The notes under the pieces: generated by a model
Told to the model about the DNA's origin: nothing
Seen by the model: only the letters and a program-made list of their open reading frames with translations
Database searches by the model: none
In this document: in pieces, positions 26,537 to 34,403 of the stretch
Layout: every line of letters starts with the position of its first letter
How positions within the stretch are numbered: position 1 is the first letter of the stretch
Made by a program: the position numbers and the translations under genes
DNA from: Acidovorax sp. Root219
Lineage (GTDB): Bacteria > Pseudomonadota > Gammaproteobacteria > Burkholderiales > Burkholderiaceae_C
Length of the DNA: 64,000 nt
NCBI RefSeq assembly: GCF_001428665.1
Contig: NZ_LMIJ01000011.1
Coordinates: forward strand, 453,992 to 517,991
Reading direction: 5' to 3'

Positions 26537-26731
26537 TGGATCCAGGTTGCTCAGGGGAGCTGCCGTCTCAGTTGCCGCCGCATACAACAACCGAGAGGCC
26601 GCCCCAGCGATGCAACACCGCCCAGGTCCCGCACTCGCCGTTTCTGCTCCTGATCTTCCTGCTTCGAGCGCGGGCCTGGCCATCCATGGCCGCCTTCACG
26701 GGCGCCATCCTGCACAGGGGGCTTGACTGGT
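26537..26731 (+). other. riboswitch expression-platform region, long 5' leader
   Basis: About 195 nt between the riboswitch aptamer and the first gene. Short inverted repeats are present (for example GGCAGCTCC-type complements around 26555-26575), but no run of T. The ribosome site of the first gene is GGGG around 26717-26721, 11-15 nt before ATG. I see no convincing ORF here. Confidence 0.4.
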
Positions 26732-27706
26732 ATGGGCGAGGGGCTTGTCATCGGTACCCAGGACATTGCGCAGAAGGACCAGCTGGTGTTGCGCGCACTG
26801 GTTCGGCTGCTCGAAGGCGGGGTGAACATCCGGGCGCGGTTCAGTGAGCAACTTGCCGAGTGCAACGTGGTCTTCGTTCCCGGCCACTGGCCCTACCGCT
26901 TCCATGCCCCGTGTATCACCGTGCGCGTGATGGACCCCGAGGACGTGGGGGCGGCGCTGGAAGCCACAGCCGATCTCACGGTGGCCACTCCCTTGCGCAT
27001 GACCAATGTCATCGCCGTCCTGCAGTCGGCCACCCAGCGCGTGCATGGCGCATCGCAGTTTGATCCGGTCAAGGGCCAGCGCGCCCTGTTCGAGCTGCTG
27101 GGCGAGCGCACCCGCATGGCCGAGCGCCGCCGCGCCGTGGTGCCCATGAGCGCCGGCCAGCAGATCGTGTTCGACTTCGTGCAGCAGCTGGTGCATACCT
27201 CCATGCCCATGGACGTGCTGCTATCGGGCGCCTATGCGCTGGGCGAGCCGCACCGCGTCAGCCCGGTGGAGGAAGAGCTCATCCGATCCGTGCCCGCCCA
27301 CAGCCTGCGCCACCTGCTGTGGGGCCTGGCCATGCGGTTGGCGCAGACGGGTGCCAGCGCCCCCGAGCGCACCGGCCACTACCGGCTTTCGCGCTGGCCC
27401 GATGCAGTGGGCCTCACCGCCGCAGGCCATCCCCGCCTGGCGGCGCTGCTGACCAGCCAGGCGCTGAGCTACGAGCAGGCCTGCGCCAAGAGCGGCGTGC
27501 CCGAAGCCACCGTGCGCTGGTTCCTCGAAGCCTGCCTGGCGCTGGGGCTGGCGGTGGACGAAGGCAGCGCCGGGGCCGCATCTGCCCCCACCCAGTCCGC
27601 GGCGGCGCCAGCCGCCGTAGGCGCCGCGAAGCCTCCCAATCCACCGACCGCAGCCGGCCCACCGGGCTGGCTCGGCAACCTGCGTGAACGGCTCAAGCTA
27701 TGGTGA
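26732..27706 (+). CDS. uncharacterised protein, first gene of GTPase/roadblock operon
   Basis: 324 residues. A TTG at 26723 is also in frame; the ATG at 26732 is preferred because the G-rich run at 26717-26721 is too close to the TTG. Residues about 1-95 read like a receiver-like or alpha/beta domain (LAECNVVFVPGHWP, ITVRVMDPEDVG), the middle is helical, and residues about 235-275 look like a helix-turn-helix (SYEQACAKSGVPEATVRWFLEACLALGL). A Pro/Ala-rich linker precedes a short C-terminal tail WLGNLRERLKLW. I do not recognise the family. The end overlaps the GTPase start by 7 nt, so it is translated with it and probably works with it. Confidence 0.7.
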   Translation: MGEGLVIGTQDIAQKDQLVLRALVRLLEGGVNIRARFSEQLAECNVVFVPGHWPYRFHAPCITVRVMDPEDVGAALEATADLTVATPLRMTNVIAVLQSATQRVHGASQFDPVKGQRALFELLGERTRMAERRRAVVPMSAGQQIVFDFVQQLVHTSMPMDVLLSGAYALGEPHRVSPVEEELIRSVPAHSLRHLLWGLAMRLAQTGASAPERTGHYRLSRWPDAVGLTAAGHPRLAALLTSQALSYEQACAKSGVPEATVRWFLEACLALGLAVDEGSAGAASAPTQSAAAPAAVGAAKPPNPPTAAGPPGWLGNLRERLKLW

Positions 27707-28284
27707 TGCCCTCCCCTGCACCTGCTGTGTCCGCAGGCACCTCCCGCGATCTCAAGATCGTCTTCACGGGGCCCATGGGCGCCGGCAAGACCACCGCGAT
27801 CCGCGCCATCAGCGATGGCGAGGTTCTCTCCACCGACGTACCCATCACCGGCGGCGCCGAGCTCTCCATGCCCGGCAAGACCATGACCACCGTAGGGCTC
27901 GACTACGGCGAATGCCGCCTGGGCGACCAGTGGGTGCTCAAGCTCTTCGGCACGCCCGGGCAGGAGCGCTTTCGCTTCATGTGGGACATCCTGGGCGCGG
28001 GCGCCTTTGGCCTGATCGTGCTGGCCGACAACTCGCAGCCCGACCCGGTGGGCGAGGTGGCGCGCTACCTCAAGGCCTTCGCCCCCCACGTGCCGGCGCG
28101 GCGCACCGTGGTCGGCGTGGGCCGGCTCGACACGCACCCCTCGCCCGGCATCGTGGACTACTGCGAGCAGCTGGGCGCCCTCGGATACAACCCCCCCGTG
28201 CTCGAGGTGGACGTGCGGCGCGATGCCGACGTGCGCCTCTTGCTGTCGGTCCTGGTGAGCATGGCGGAGATCGAACATGAGTAG
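27700..28284 (+). CDS. small Ras-like GTPase (MglA-like), degenerate G4
   Basis: 194 residues. G1 is GPMGAGKT (about 24-31), G3 is TPGQE (about 85-89) with the catalytic-position Gln, and Thr-rich TMTTVG could be switch I. The usual G4 N/TKxD is missing; GRLD (about 141-144) occupies the place. Similar GTPases in bacteria (MglA, and the actinobacterial 'ATP/GTP-binding' set) are paired with roadblock/LC7 proteins acting as activators or scaffolds, as here. Two in-frame ATGs, 27700 and 27706, both work; the first overlaps the previous gene. Likely a cytoplasmic or membrane-linked switch. Confidence 0.85.
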   Translation: MVMPSPAPAVSAGTSRDLKIVFTGPMGAGKTTAIRAISDGEVLSTDVPITGGAELSMPGKTMTTVGLDYGECRLGDQWVLKLFGTPGQERFRFMWDILGAGAFGLIVLADNSQPDPVGEVARYLKAFAPHVPARRTVVGVGRLDTHPSPGIVDYCEQLGALGYNPPVLEVDVRRDADVRLLLSVLVSMAEIEHE

Positions 28285-28744
28285 CAGCATTGGCAGCACC
28301 CCGGGCTTTTCGTCTGCCGGCACGGCGCTGCGCCTGGTCACCATTGCCCAGCTGGCCGAACTGTTGGGCGAACTGCAGCGCGGCACGCCCGGCATCCTGA
28401 GCGCCACCCTGGCCAGTGCCGACGGCTTCACGGTGGCCTCCACCCTCTCTGACAGCCAGGACGCCGACCGGCTCTCGGCCATGTCCGGCTCGCTCAGTGC
28501 GCTGGCCGGCGCCATGACGCGCGAGGCCGGGCACAGTGCGCCCGAGCGGCTGATCCTTGAATCGGGCAGTGGCCACATCGTCTCGATGAATGTGCCCGTG
28601 CCCTCGGGCGACCTGGTGCTCACCGTGGTCACCAACGAATCGTCGCTGCTGGGCAAGCTGCTTTGGAGCTGCCGCAACACGGCGGACCAGGTGGTTGCCG
28701 CTTGCGTTGCCACGCCGCAACCGGGCAGCGCCCCGTCTTTGTAG
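28277..28744 (+). CDS. roadblock/LC7 domain-like protein
   Basis: 155 residues. The strand-helix-strand pattern of the roadblock fold is visible: TPGILSATLASADGFTVASTL, then SGSLSALAGAMTREAG, and GSGHIVSMNVPVPSGDLVLTVVTNES. Roadblock proteins dimerise and modulate the paired GTPase (MglB is the classic GAP for MglA). The start overlaps the GTPase end by 8 nt. A short N-terminal Ser/Gly segment precedes the domain. Confidence 0.75.
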   Translation: MSSSIGSTPGFSSAGTALRLVTIAQLAELLGELQRGTPGILSATLASADGFTVASTLSDSQDADRLSAMSGSLSALAGAMTREAGHSAPERLILESGSGHIVSMNVPVPSGDLVLTVVTNESSLLGKLLWSCRNTADQVVAACVATPQPGSAPSL

Positions 28745-28781
28745 TTCCGTTCCCTGTTCCACTAACACCGGAGACCACGCC

Positions 28782-29144
28782 ATGGCATTCACCCCCAAAG
28801 AACTCCTGAACCAGCTCATGCAGACCGAGGGCGCCATGTGCGCCGCGCTGGTGGACTACAACAGCGGCATGCTGCTCGAATCCGTGGGCACGGGCCTCGA
28901 CCTGGAGCTGGCCGCCGCCGGCAACACCGAGGTCGTGCGCGCCAAGATGAAGACCATGAAGTCGCTGGGTCTGGCGGGCAGCATCGAGGACATCCTGATC
29001 ACGCTGACCCAGCAGTACCACATCATCCGCCCGGTGGAAAAGCACGACGGCCTGTTCATCTACTACGTGCTCGACCGCAGCCGCGCCAACCTGGCCATGG
29101 CCCGCCGCAAGGTGCTCGAAGCCGAGGCGCAGACCAACATCTGA
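28782..29144 (+). CDS. roadblock/LC7-like protein, second copy
   Basis: 120 residues starting MAFTPKELLNQLMQTEG, with GGAG about 9 nt upstream. The pattern GAMCAALVDYNSGMLLESVG followed by KMKTMKSLGLAGSIEDILITLTQQYHIIRPV is compatible with a second roadblock-like fold, without the typical SDGL motif of MglB. It is the last gene of the operon, 37 nt after the first roadblock gene; a heterodimer between the two is a reasonable guess. The HAD gene on the other strand ends 3 nt past its stop. Confidence 0.75.
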   Translation: MAFTPKELLNQLMQTEGAMCAALVDYNSGMLLESVGTGLDLELAAAGNTEVVRAKMKTMKSLGLAGSIEDILITLTQQYHIIRPVEKHDGLFIYYVLDRSRANLAMARRKVLEAEAQTNI

Positions 29145-29147
29145 CGG

Positions 29148-29840
29148 TCAGCTGCTGGCGCCAGGCGCGAACCAGCGCGGCAACAGCGGCAGGGCTTCTT
29201 CCAGCGAACCCAGCACGGCCACGCAGGCCTGCGCCACCTCGGGCGCTGGCTGCAGCAGGTCCGGCACCACCACCAGCCCCATGCCCGCAGCCAGGGCTGC
29301 ACAGGCACCGTTGTGGCTGTCCTCGAAGGCCAGGCACTGCGCCGGCTCCACGCCCAGGCGCGCGGCAGCCAGTGCATACAGGGCCGGGTCGGGCTTGCCG
29401 CGCAGCACCTCATTGCCACCGGCTACGGCCGCGAAGTGCTGCAGCACGCCCACGCGCGCGAGGCGGTGCGCGATTTCGTCGGTGCGCGACGACGAGGCCA
29501 CCGCGCACGGTATGCCCGCAGCCTGCAGGCGCGCCAGCAGCGCCGCCGCGCCGGGTTTGAGCGGGAACCGCAGTTCTTCGCTCTCCCCTTCCTCCAGCGC
29601 AGCCCGCACCGCCACCATGGCCTGCTCGAATGGCACCACCCCGCCCAGGTGCGCCTGCAGGATGGCGTGCGAATCCTGCGCCGCCTTGCCCACCACCTGC
29701 AGGTAGTCGCTTTCCCGCAGCACCACTCCCTGGGCGAGGGCCGCCGCGGTCCAGGCGCGCAGGGTGGCGCGCTCGGAATCGATGAGCAGGCCATCCATGT
29801 CGAAGATGGCGGCGGTGAAAGGCGGGTGAGGTGTCTGCAT
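29148..29840 (-). CDS. HAD-superfamily sugar phosphatase (beta-PGM/YniC-like)
   Basis: 230 residues with all HAD motifs: FDMDGLLIDSE (nucleophile Asp14, acid Asp16), SSSRTDEI (motif II Ser), GKPDPALY (motif III Lys) and FEDSHNGACAA (motif IV acids). The cap is the helical C1 type found in beta-phosphoglucomutase and 2-deoxyglucose-6-phosphate or hexitol phosphatases. Substrate is not defined by sequence. It is convergent with the roadblock operon and divergent from the ankyrin gene. Confidence 0.9.
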   Translation of the reverse strand: MQTPHPPFTAAIFDMDGLLIDSERATLRAWTAAALAQGVVLRESDYLQVVGKAAQDSHAILQAHLGGVVPFEQAMVAVRAALEEGESEELRFPLKPGAAALLARLQAAGIPCAVASSSRTDEIAHRLARVGVLQHFAAVAGGNEVLRGKPDPALYALAAARLGVEPAQCLAFEDSHNGACAALAAGMGLVVVPDLLQPAPEVAQACVAVLGSLEEALPLLPRWFAPGASS

Positions 29841-29883
29841 CGAAATATGATGCCTTCAGAACACCGCGCCACCTTCAAGGTCT

Positions 29884-30966
29884 ATGGAATACACGACACG
29901 ATTCACGCTGGTCTGCAAGAACGACACCGATGCCGATGCCCTGCACGCCGTCTTCAGCACCACGCCCGATGGCGCCGCGCTCGAAGCCGCCATCAAGGCC
30001 TTCTGCGCCGCCCGCAAGATCACCATCCACCCCACGGACCACTTGGGCTTCGACCACTGCGAGCGCTCGGGCCGGGTGATCGATGCAGCCTTCACCTCAG
30101 GCTCCACCGATGTCGGGGACTTCATCGGCCCCCTGTCCAAGGTCTGCCACACCCTGCATGCGGAACTGGTCGATGACGAAGTGGCGCGCAAGCTCGAATA
30201 CGGCTTCATCGACGGCAAAAAGAAGCCGCCCGCCGACGTGGTGGCGCTGATGAAGACCCTGGCCCCGACCGCCCAGCTGGGCCGCGTGGGCAGGGCCATC
30301 GAAGCCGCCGAGCGCGAGCAGAACGACCCGACCTATGCCTTCATCCGCGCCATCGGCTTCTCCAAGAACCAGGCCACCGTGCAGGCCCTGCTGGAGAAAG
30401 GGGCTGACCCGAACAGCAAGTTCTCCTCCGGCTATTCCTGCTTGAACAAGGCCATCACCGACAAGCGCGTGAAGGTCGTGCAGCTCATGCTGGAACATGG
30501 CGCCGACCCCAACCTGCCGCACAAGGGTTACCCGAACCTGTACGAGGCTTGCCGGTTCTCGGCGCCCAAGATCGTGGACCTGCTGCTACAGCACGGTGCC
30601 GATCCTGACGTGCGCGAGAAGGGATCTTCGAAGACCAGCTACCCCATCGAGATCGCCATCTACTACCACCAGGCCAAGATCGTGCAATCGCTGCTGGACA
30701 AGGGTGCGAGCACCCGCGGTCTGCCTAAACTGGCCAATCTGCTGGAGTTCACGGTCACCTCGTTCGACGCCATGCACGAGAACCTGGACGGCAAGCTCGC
30801 CATCTTCAAGCTGCTGGTGCGGGACCCGGCCTGGAAGGCTGAACTGCGGGAGAACCGCGACCGGCTGACCGGCATGCTCCAGGAGTCGTTCGCTGCGTAC
30901 AAGTACCAGACGCCCAAGGACCGCAAGGACTTCAACGACATCCTCGCGTTTATGGCTACCCCCTGA
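29884..30966 (+). CDS. ankyrin-repeat protein
   Basis: 360 residues. Residues about 1-150 form an unrecognised N-terminal region, then about four ankyrin repeats follow (VQALLEKGADPNSK, VVQLMLEHGADPNLP, IVDLLLQHGADPDVR, IVQSLLDKGASTRG). The C-terminal 75 residues are helical and end FMATP. No signal peptide; a cytoplasmic binding role is likely. The final codons and stop (ACC CCC TGA) lie inside dispersed repeat copy B, exactly as for the WG-repeat gene. Confidence 0.87.
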   Translation: MEYTTRFTLVCKNDTDADALHAVFSTTPDGAALEAAIKAFCAARKITIHPTDHLGFDHCERSGRVIDAAFTSGSTDVGDFIGPLSKVCHTLHAELVDDEVARKLEYGFIDGKKKPPADVVALMKTLAPTAQLGRVGRAIEAAEREQNDPTYAFIRAIGFSKNQATVQALLEKGADPNSKFSSGYSCLNKAITDKRVKVVQLMLEHGADPNLPHKGYPNLYEACRFSAPKIVDLLLQHGADPDVREKGSSKTSYPIEIAIYYHQAKIVQSLLDKGASTRGLPKLANLLEFTVTSFDAMHENLDGKLAIFKLLVRDPAWKAELRENRDRLTGMLQESFAAYKYQTPKDRKDFNDILAFMATP

Positions 30967-31037
30967 GTCGCTTCACGCCTTCCCCCTGGAAGGGGGACGC
31001 CCCCAGCGCGGCGGGGCGGCCCTTGCGCGGGGGCACT
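30958..31037 (+). repeat. dispersed intergenic repeat, copy B (overlaps stop of ankyrin gene)
   Basis: Begins ACCCCCTGAGTCGC, ends GGGGGCACT; matches copy A (7887-7970, opposite map orientation) at both arms, with a different centre. The arms include CGCCTTCCCCCT and CCCTTGCGCGGGGGCACT. The centre holds CCCCCTGGAAGGGGG. Its TGA is the stop codon of the ankyrin gene. Both copies are in the same sense relative to the gene they end, which fits a role as a 3' signal. Confidence 0.7.
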
Positions 31038-31112
31038 GGCCTTGGCCGCGCCAGTTTCATGCACCGTGGGCGGTGCATGGCGCAATGGATCACTGAAATA
31101 TCCCCCGGGGCA

Positions 31113-33026
31113 TCAACCCCGCTGCTGCAGCGCTTTCTCGATGCGGTTGCGCTGCACCGTGGTCTTGGGCACCTTGAAGGGGAACCAGCTGCGCACGTCC
31201 TCTTCGAGGCCGATGCCGTGCATGTAGTTGTAGATCGCTTTCTTGAGCGCACCGCCCAGGGCATCGTGGTCCACGCCCGTGGGGTCGTGAAAGCCGATGT
31301 CGTTCTTGGCAAAGCTCACCGGCGGCAGGGGCTCCAGCGTCACGCCGTACTCTTCGGGCGCCTTGCCCACGGGCGAGTGCACGGTGCAGGCAAAGCGGTG
31401 GAAGAAGCCGCTCTGGATGCAGCCGTTGGCGAACAGCTGGCGCACGTACTCGAGCGCGTCCACCGTGTCCTGCGCGGTCTGCGTGGGAAAGCCGTACATC
31501 AGGTAGGCGTGCACGAGGATGCCCGCGTCGGTGAAGGCCCGCGTCACGCGCGCCACCTGGTCCACCGAGACGCCCTTCTTCATCAGGTCCAGCAGCCGGT
31601 CCGACGCCACTTCGAGCCCGCCCGAGACGGCGATGCAGCCGCTGTCGGCCAGCAGCTCTGCCAGTTCGGGCGTGAAGGTTTTCTCGAAGCGGATGTTGCC
31701 CCACCACGAGATGCCCGCGTTGCGCTCGATCAGCTCGGTGGCCAGGGTCTTGAGCGCCTTGGGCGGCGCCGCCTCGTCCACGAAGTGAAAACCCGTCTGC
31801 CCTGTTTCGCGCACGATGGCCTCGATGCGGTCTGCCAGCACGCTGGCCGAGGCACCCTCGTAGCGGCTGATGTAATCGAGGCTCACGTCGCAGAAGCTGC
31901 ACTTCTTCCAGTAGCAGCCGTGCGCCACGGTGAGCTTGTTCCAGCGCCCGTCGCTCCACAGGCGGTGCATGGGGTTGAGCATGTCCAAGAGCGACAAATA
32001 CTTGTCCAGCGGCAGCCCGTCCCAGGTGGGCGTACCCACCTCGGCAAAGGCGATGTCCGCCTCTTGCATGTTGATGTAACGCACGGCCTGCGTGTCCGCA
32101 TCGCGCACGAAGGTGCGCACCAGGCGCTGGCGCCCGCGCTGGCCTTGCACATGCTCCAGCAGCGCCAGCAGCGGGCGCTCACCCGCGTCCAGCGACACGT
32201 AGTCGAAGTAGTCGAACACGCGCGGCTCGGTCAGGTCGCGCAGCTCGGTGTTCACGAAGCCGCCGCCCAGCACGGTGACGATGTGCGGGTGCGTCGCCTT
32301 GATCGCCTGCGCAATGCGAAACGCCGCGTACACCGCGCCAGGGAACGGCACCGACAGCAGCACCACCGTGGGTGCATGGCGCTCCACTGCGGCCAGGGCC
32401 AGCGTGCGCAGGGTCTCGTCCACCAGGTTCAGCGGCCCGGCCAGGGCGGCAGCCAGCGGCTCGAAGGTGGGCTGGCTGCCCGCCAGCGACTCGGCATAGC
32501 GCACGAACTCGAAGCGCGGATCCACCGCATCGCGCAGCACGTCGGCCAGGTCGTTCAAATACAGGGTGGCCAGGTGCTTGGCGCGGTCATGCAGGCCCAG
32601 GGCGCCGAAGGCCCAGCCCAGCGGGTCGCCACCCTCGTCGTCCACGTACACGTCGAGCGTGGCGAAGCGCGGCCCCTCGGGCAGGAAGTTGCGCCCCACG
32701 ATGCGGTGCGCCAACGTGGTGTCGCGCCCCTGCAAAAAGGCGATGGTCGGCGCAATGGTCGCCAGGTAGCGGTCGCGCTGCGCCGCAAAGGCCTGCACGG
32801 CAGGGCTGTGCTTCTTGGCCGGCAGCGCAGCCACCTTGGCCGCCACGGCGCGCAGGCCATCGGGCGACAGCAGCTGCAGCACCAGGGCTAGCGCCAGGTC
32901 TTCCTGCACCGCCGTGATCTCGCGCGAGCGCAGAAAGCCCGTGAGGTAGGCCGTCGACGGGTAGGGCGTGTTCAGTTGCGTCATCGGCGGGATGACGGAC
33001 AGGACGCGAAGCGGTGGGGCAGACAT
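31113..33026 (-). CDS. B12-binding-domain radical SAM protein
   Basis: 637 residues. The N-terminal half resembles a cobalamin-binding-like domain (VVLLSVPFPGAVYAAF, VTVLGGGFVNTELRDL); the central radical SAM domain has the cluster-binding motif HGCYWKKCSFCD. The spacing is CX4CX2C (Cys371, 376, 379) rather than the common CX3CX2C. The C-terminal portion has YLMYGFPTQTAQDT, typical for these enzymes. Reaction unknown; relatives methylate or rearrange peptides, lipids or small molecules. Ribosome site is weak. It is convergent with the repeat and divergent from no close gene except the gamma carbonic anhydrase region. Confidence 0.87.
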   Translation of the reverse strand: MSAPPLRVLSVIPPMTQLNTPYPSTAYLTGFLRSREITAVQEDLALALVLQLLSPDGLRAVAAKVAALPAKKHSPAVQAFAAQRDRYLATIAPTIAFLQGRDTTLAHRIVGRNFLPEGPRFATLDVYVDDEGGDPLGWAFGALGLHDRAKHLATLYLNDLADVLRDAVDPRFEFVRYAESLAGSQPTFEPLAAALAGPLNLVDETLRTLALAAVERHAPTVVLLSVPFPGAVYAAFRIAQAIKATHPHIVTVLGGGFVNTELRDLTEPRVFDYFDYVSLDAGERPLLALLEHVQGQRGRQRLVRTFVRDADTQAVRYINMQEADIAFAEVGTPTWDGLPLDKYLSLLDMLNPMHRLWSDGRWNKLTVAHGCYWKKCSFCDVSLDYISRYEGASASVLADRIEAIVRETGQTGFHFVDEAAPPKALKTLATELIERNAGISWWGNIRFEKTFTPELAELLADSGCIAVSGGLEVASDRLLDLMKKGVSVDQVARVTRAFTDAGILVHAYLMYGFPTQTAQDTVDALEYVRQLFANGCIQSGFFHRFACTVHSPVGKAPEEYGVTLEPLPPVSFAKNDIGFHDPTGVDHDALGGALKKAIYNYMHGIGLEEDVRSWFPFKVPKTTVQRNRIEKALQQRG

Positions 33027-33126
33027 GGGTGGGGGCGGTCAGGGCGATGCAGTGCCGCCTCGTGGGGAATCGTGGAAGAAGTGCCCGATTATCCCGCGTG
33101 ACCCTTACCCAGCGGGGGCGTGCGAC

Positions 33127-33696
33127 TTACAGGGGCTGGGGCGGCGGTTCCACCGCTGCATCCGGCGTGCCCGCCAGGTAGTTGTTCTTCACGCGCACAT
33201 AGTGCTCGGCCGAATAACGCAGGTAGGCGATCTCCTGGTCCGTCAGCGCACGCTGGCGCACGGCGGGCCGGCCGATATACAGGTAGCCGCTCTCCAGCAC
33301 CTTGCCGGGCGACACCAGGCTGCCCGCGCCGAGCATCACGCGATCGCCGATCACGGCATCGTCCATGACGATCGAGCCCATGCCGATCAAACACTCGTCG
33401 CCGATGCGGCAGCCGTGCAGGATCACCGCATGGCCGATGGTGACATGGCTGCCGATGATGAGCGGCGAGCCCTCGGGCTTGGCGGCATTGCGGTGTGAGA
33501 CATGGCCCATGGTCAGGTCCTGCACGTTCGTGGCCTCGCCCACCACGATGCGGTTCACGTCGCCGCGTAGCACGGCGTTGCACCACACGGACGCGTCTTT
33601 GCCAAGGGTGACGTCGCCGATCACCTGGGCCGAGTCGTGGAGGAAGACGCCGGTGCCGAGCACGGGCGCGGTATCGAGGTAGGGAGCAATGGGCAT
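33127..33696 (-). CDS. gamma-class carbonic anhydrase-like protein (left-handed beta-helix)
   Basis: 189 residues starting MPIAPYLDTAPVLG. Hexapeptide repeats of the left-handed beta-helix run through residues about 15-150 (VIGDVTLGKDASVWCNAVLRGDV, IVVGEATNVQDLTMGH). Metal-ligand His are present in MGHVSHRN and GHAVILHGC. The YrdA/PaaY type binds zinc or iron; carbonic anhydrase activity is shown only for some. The frame is open to 33915 but that start is upstream of any homologous sequence. Confidence 0.92.
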   Translation of the reverse strand: MPIAPYLDTAPVLGTGVFLHDSAQVIGDVTLGKDASVWCNAVLRGDVNRIVVGEATNVQDLTMGHVSHRNAAKPEGSPLIIGSHVTIGHAVILHGCRIGDECLIGMGSIVMDDAVIGDRVMLGAGSLVSPGKVLESGYLYIGRPAVRQRALTDQEIAYLRYSAEHYVRVKNNYLAGTPDAAVEPPPQPL

Positions 33697-33746
33697 GTTG
33701 TTTGTTGGTGCGACGCTGAAAGCAATGCTCCGAGCGTAGTGCAAAG

Positions 33747-34370
33747 TCAGTGACCGCCGCGCAGATGCACTGCGATCAGGGGCGCCACCTGCGCCGCATG
33801 CCGGTTCGCCAGGTCGTGTGCGCCACCGGGCACCACCTGCAGCCAGCTGTGCGGCAGCAGCGCCTGCAGGCGCCGGCCCACGCCCACGGGGCTGATGGCG
33901 TCGGCATCGCCCCACAGCAGCAGCGTGGGCGGCGCCAAGGTGGCCAGGGCGGCGCTCAGGTCCTCGCGGTAGTCGGCGAACCAGGTCGGCACCGTGGGGT
34001 GGGCCTGGGCGAAGGCCGGCCGCCAGTCCTGTGCGCCGTGGGCGGCCATGTCCACGCCGCCCGAGGTGGCCGCCAGCACCAGGTGCGTGACCTGGTCAGG
34101 ACGTTGGAGGGCCGCCTGGATGGCCACGATGCCGCCCATGGACTGCGCGACCAGCGCCGTGGGCCGGTCGATGGCGTCCACCACCCGCGCCACCAGGTCT
34201 TCCATCCCGCGCACACGGGGGTCGGCCGGCACCGGGCCGAAGCCCGGCCAGCCCATCAGCCGGCGGGTGGCCGGGTGGTCCAGCAAGCTGGACACAGGTT
34301 GCCAGAACTGCGGGTCGCCACCGACGCCCGGGAGGAAGAGGATCTGGGAGGGTTGTTGCTGCGCTTCCAT
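33747..34370 (-). CDS. alpha/beta hydrolase
   Basis: 207 residues with LFLPGVGGDPQFW as oxyanion start, VAQSMGGIVAI as nucleophile elbow (Ser77), LLWGDADAISP with the catalytic Asp and the final GAHDLANRHA His. A short, single-domain hydrolase; substrate unknown. No signal peptide. It is followed upstream by the TetR regulator on the same strand (33 nt gap) and precedes the gamma carbonic anhydrase gene. Confidence 0.88.
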   Translation of the reverse strand: MEAQQQPSQILFLPGVGGDPQFWQPVSSLLDHPATRRLMGWPGFGPVPADPRVRGMEDLVARVVDAIDRPTALVAQSMGGIVAIQAALQRPDQVTHLVLAATSGGVDMAAHGAQDWRPAFAQAHPTVPTWFADYREDLSAALATLAPPTLLLWGDADAISPVGVGRRLQALLPHSWLQVVPGGAHDLANRHAAQVAPLIAVHLRGGH

Positions 34371-34403
34371 GGTCCGGCAGCATACGCCGCGCGCGCCAAT
34401 TGA

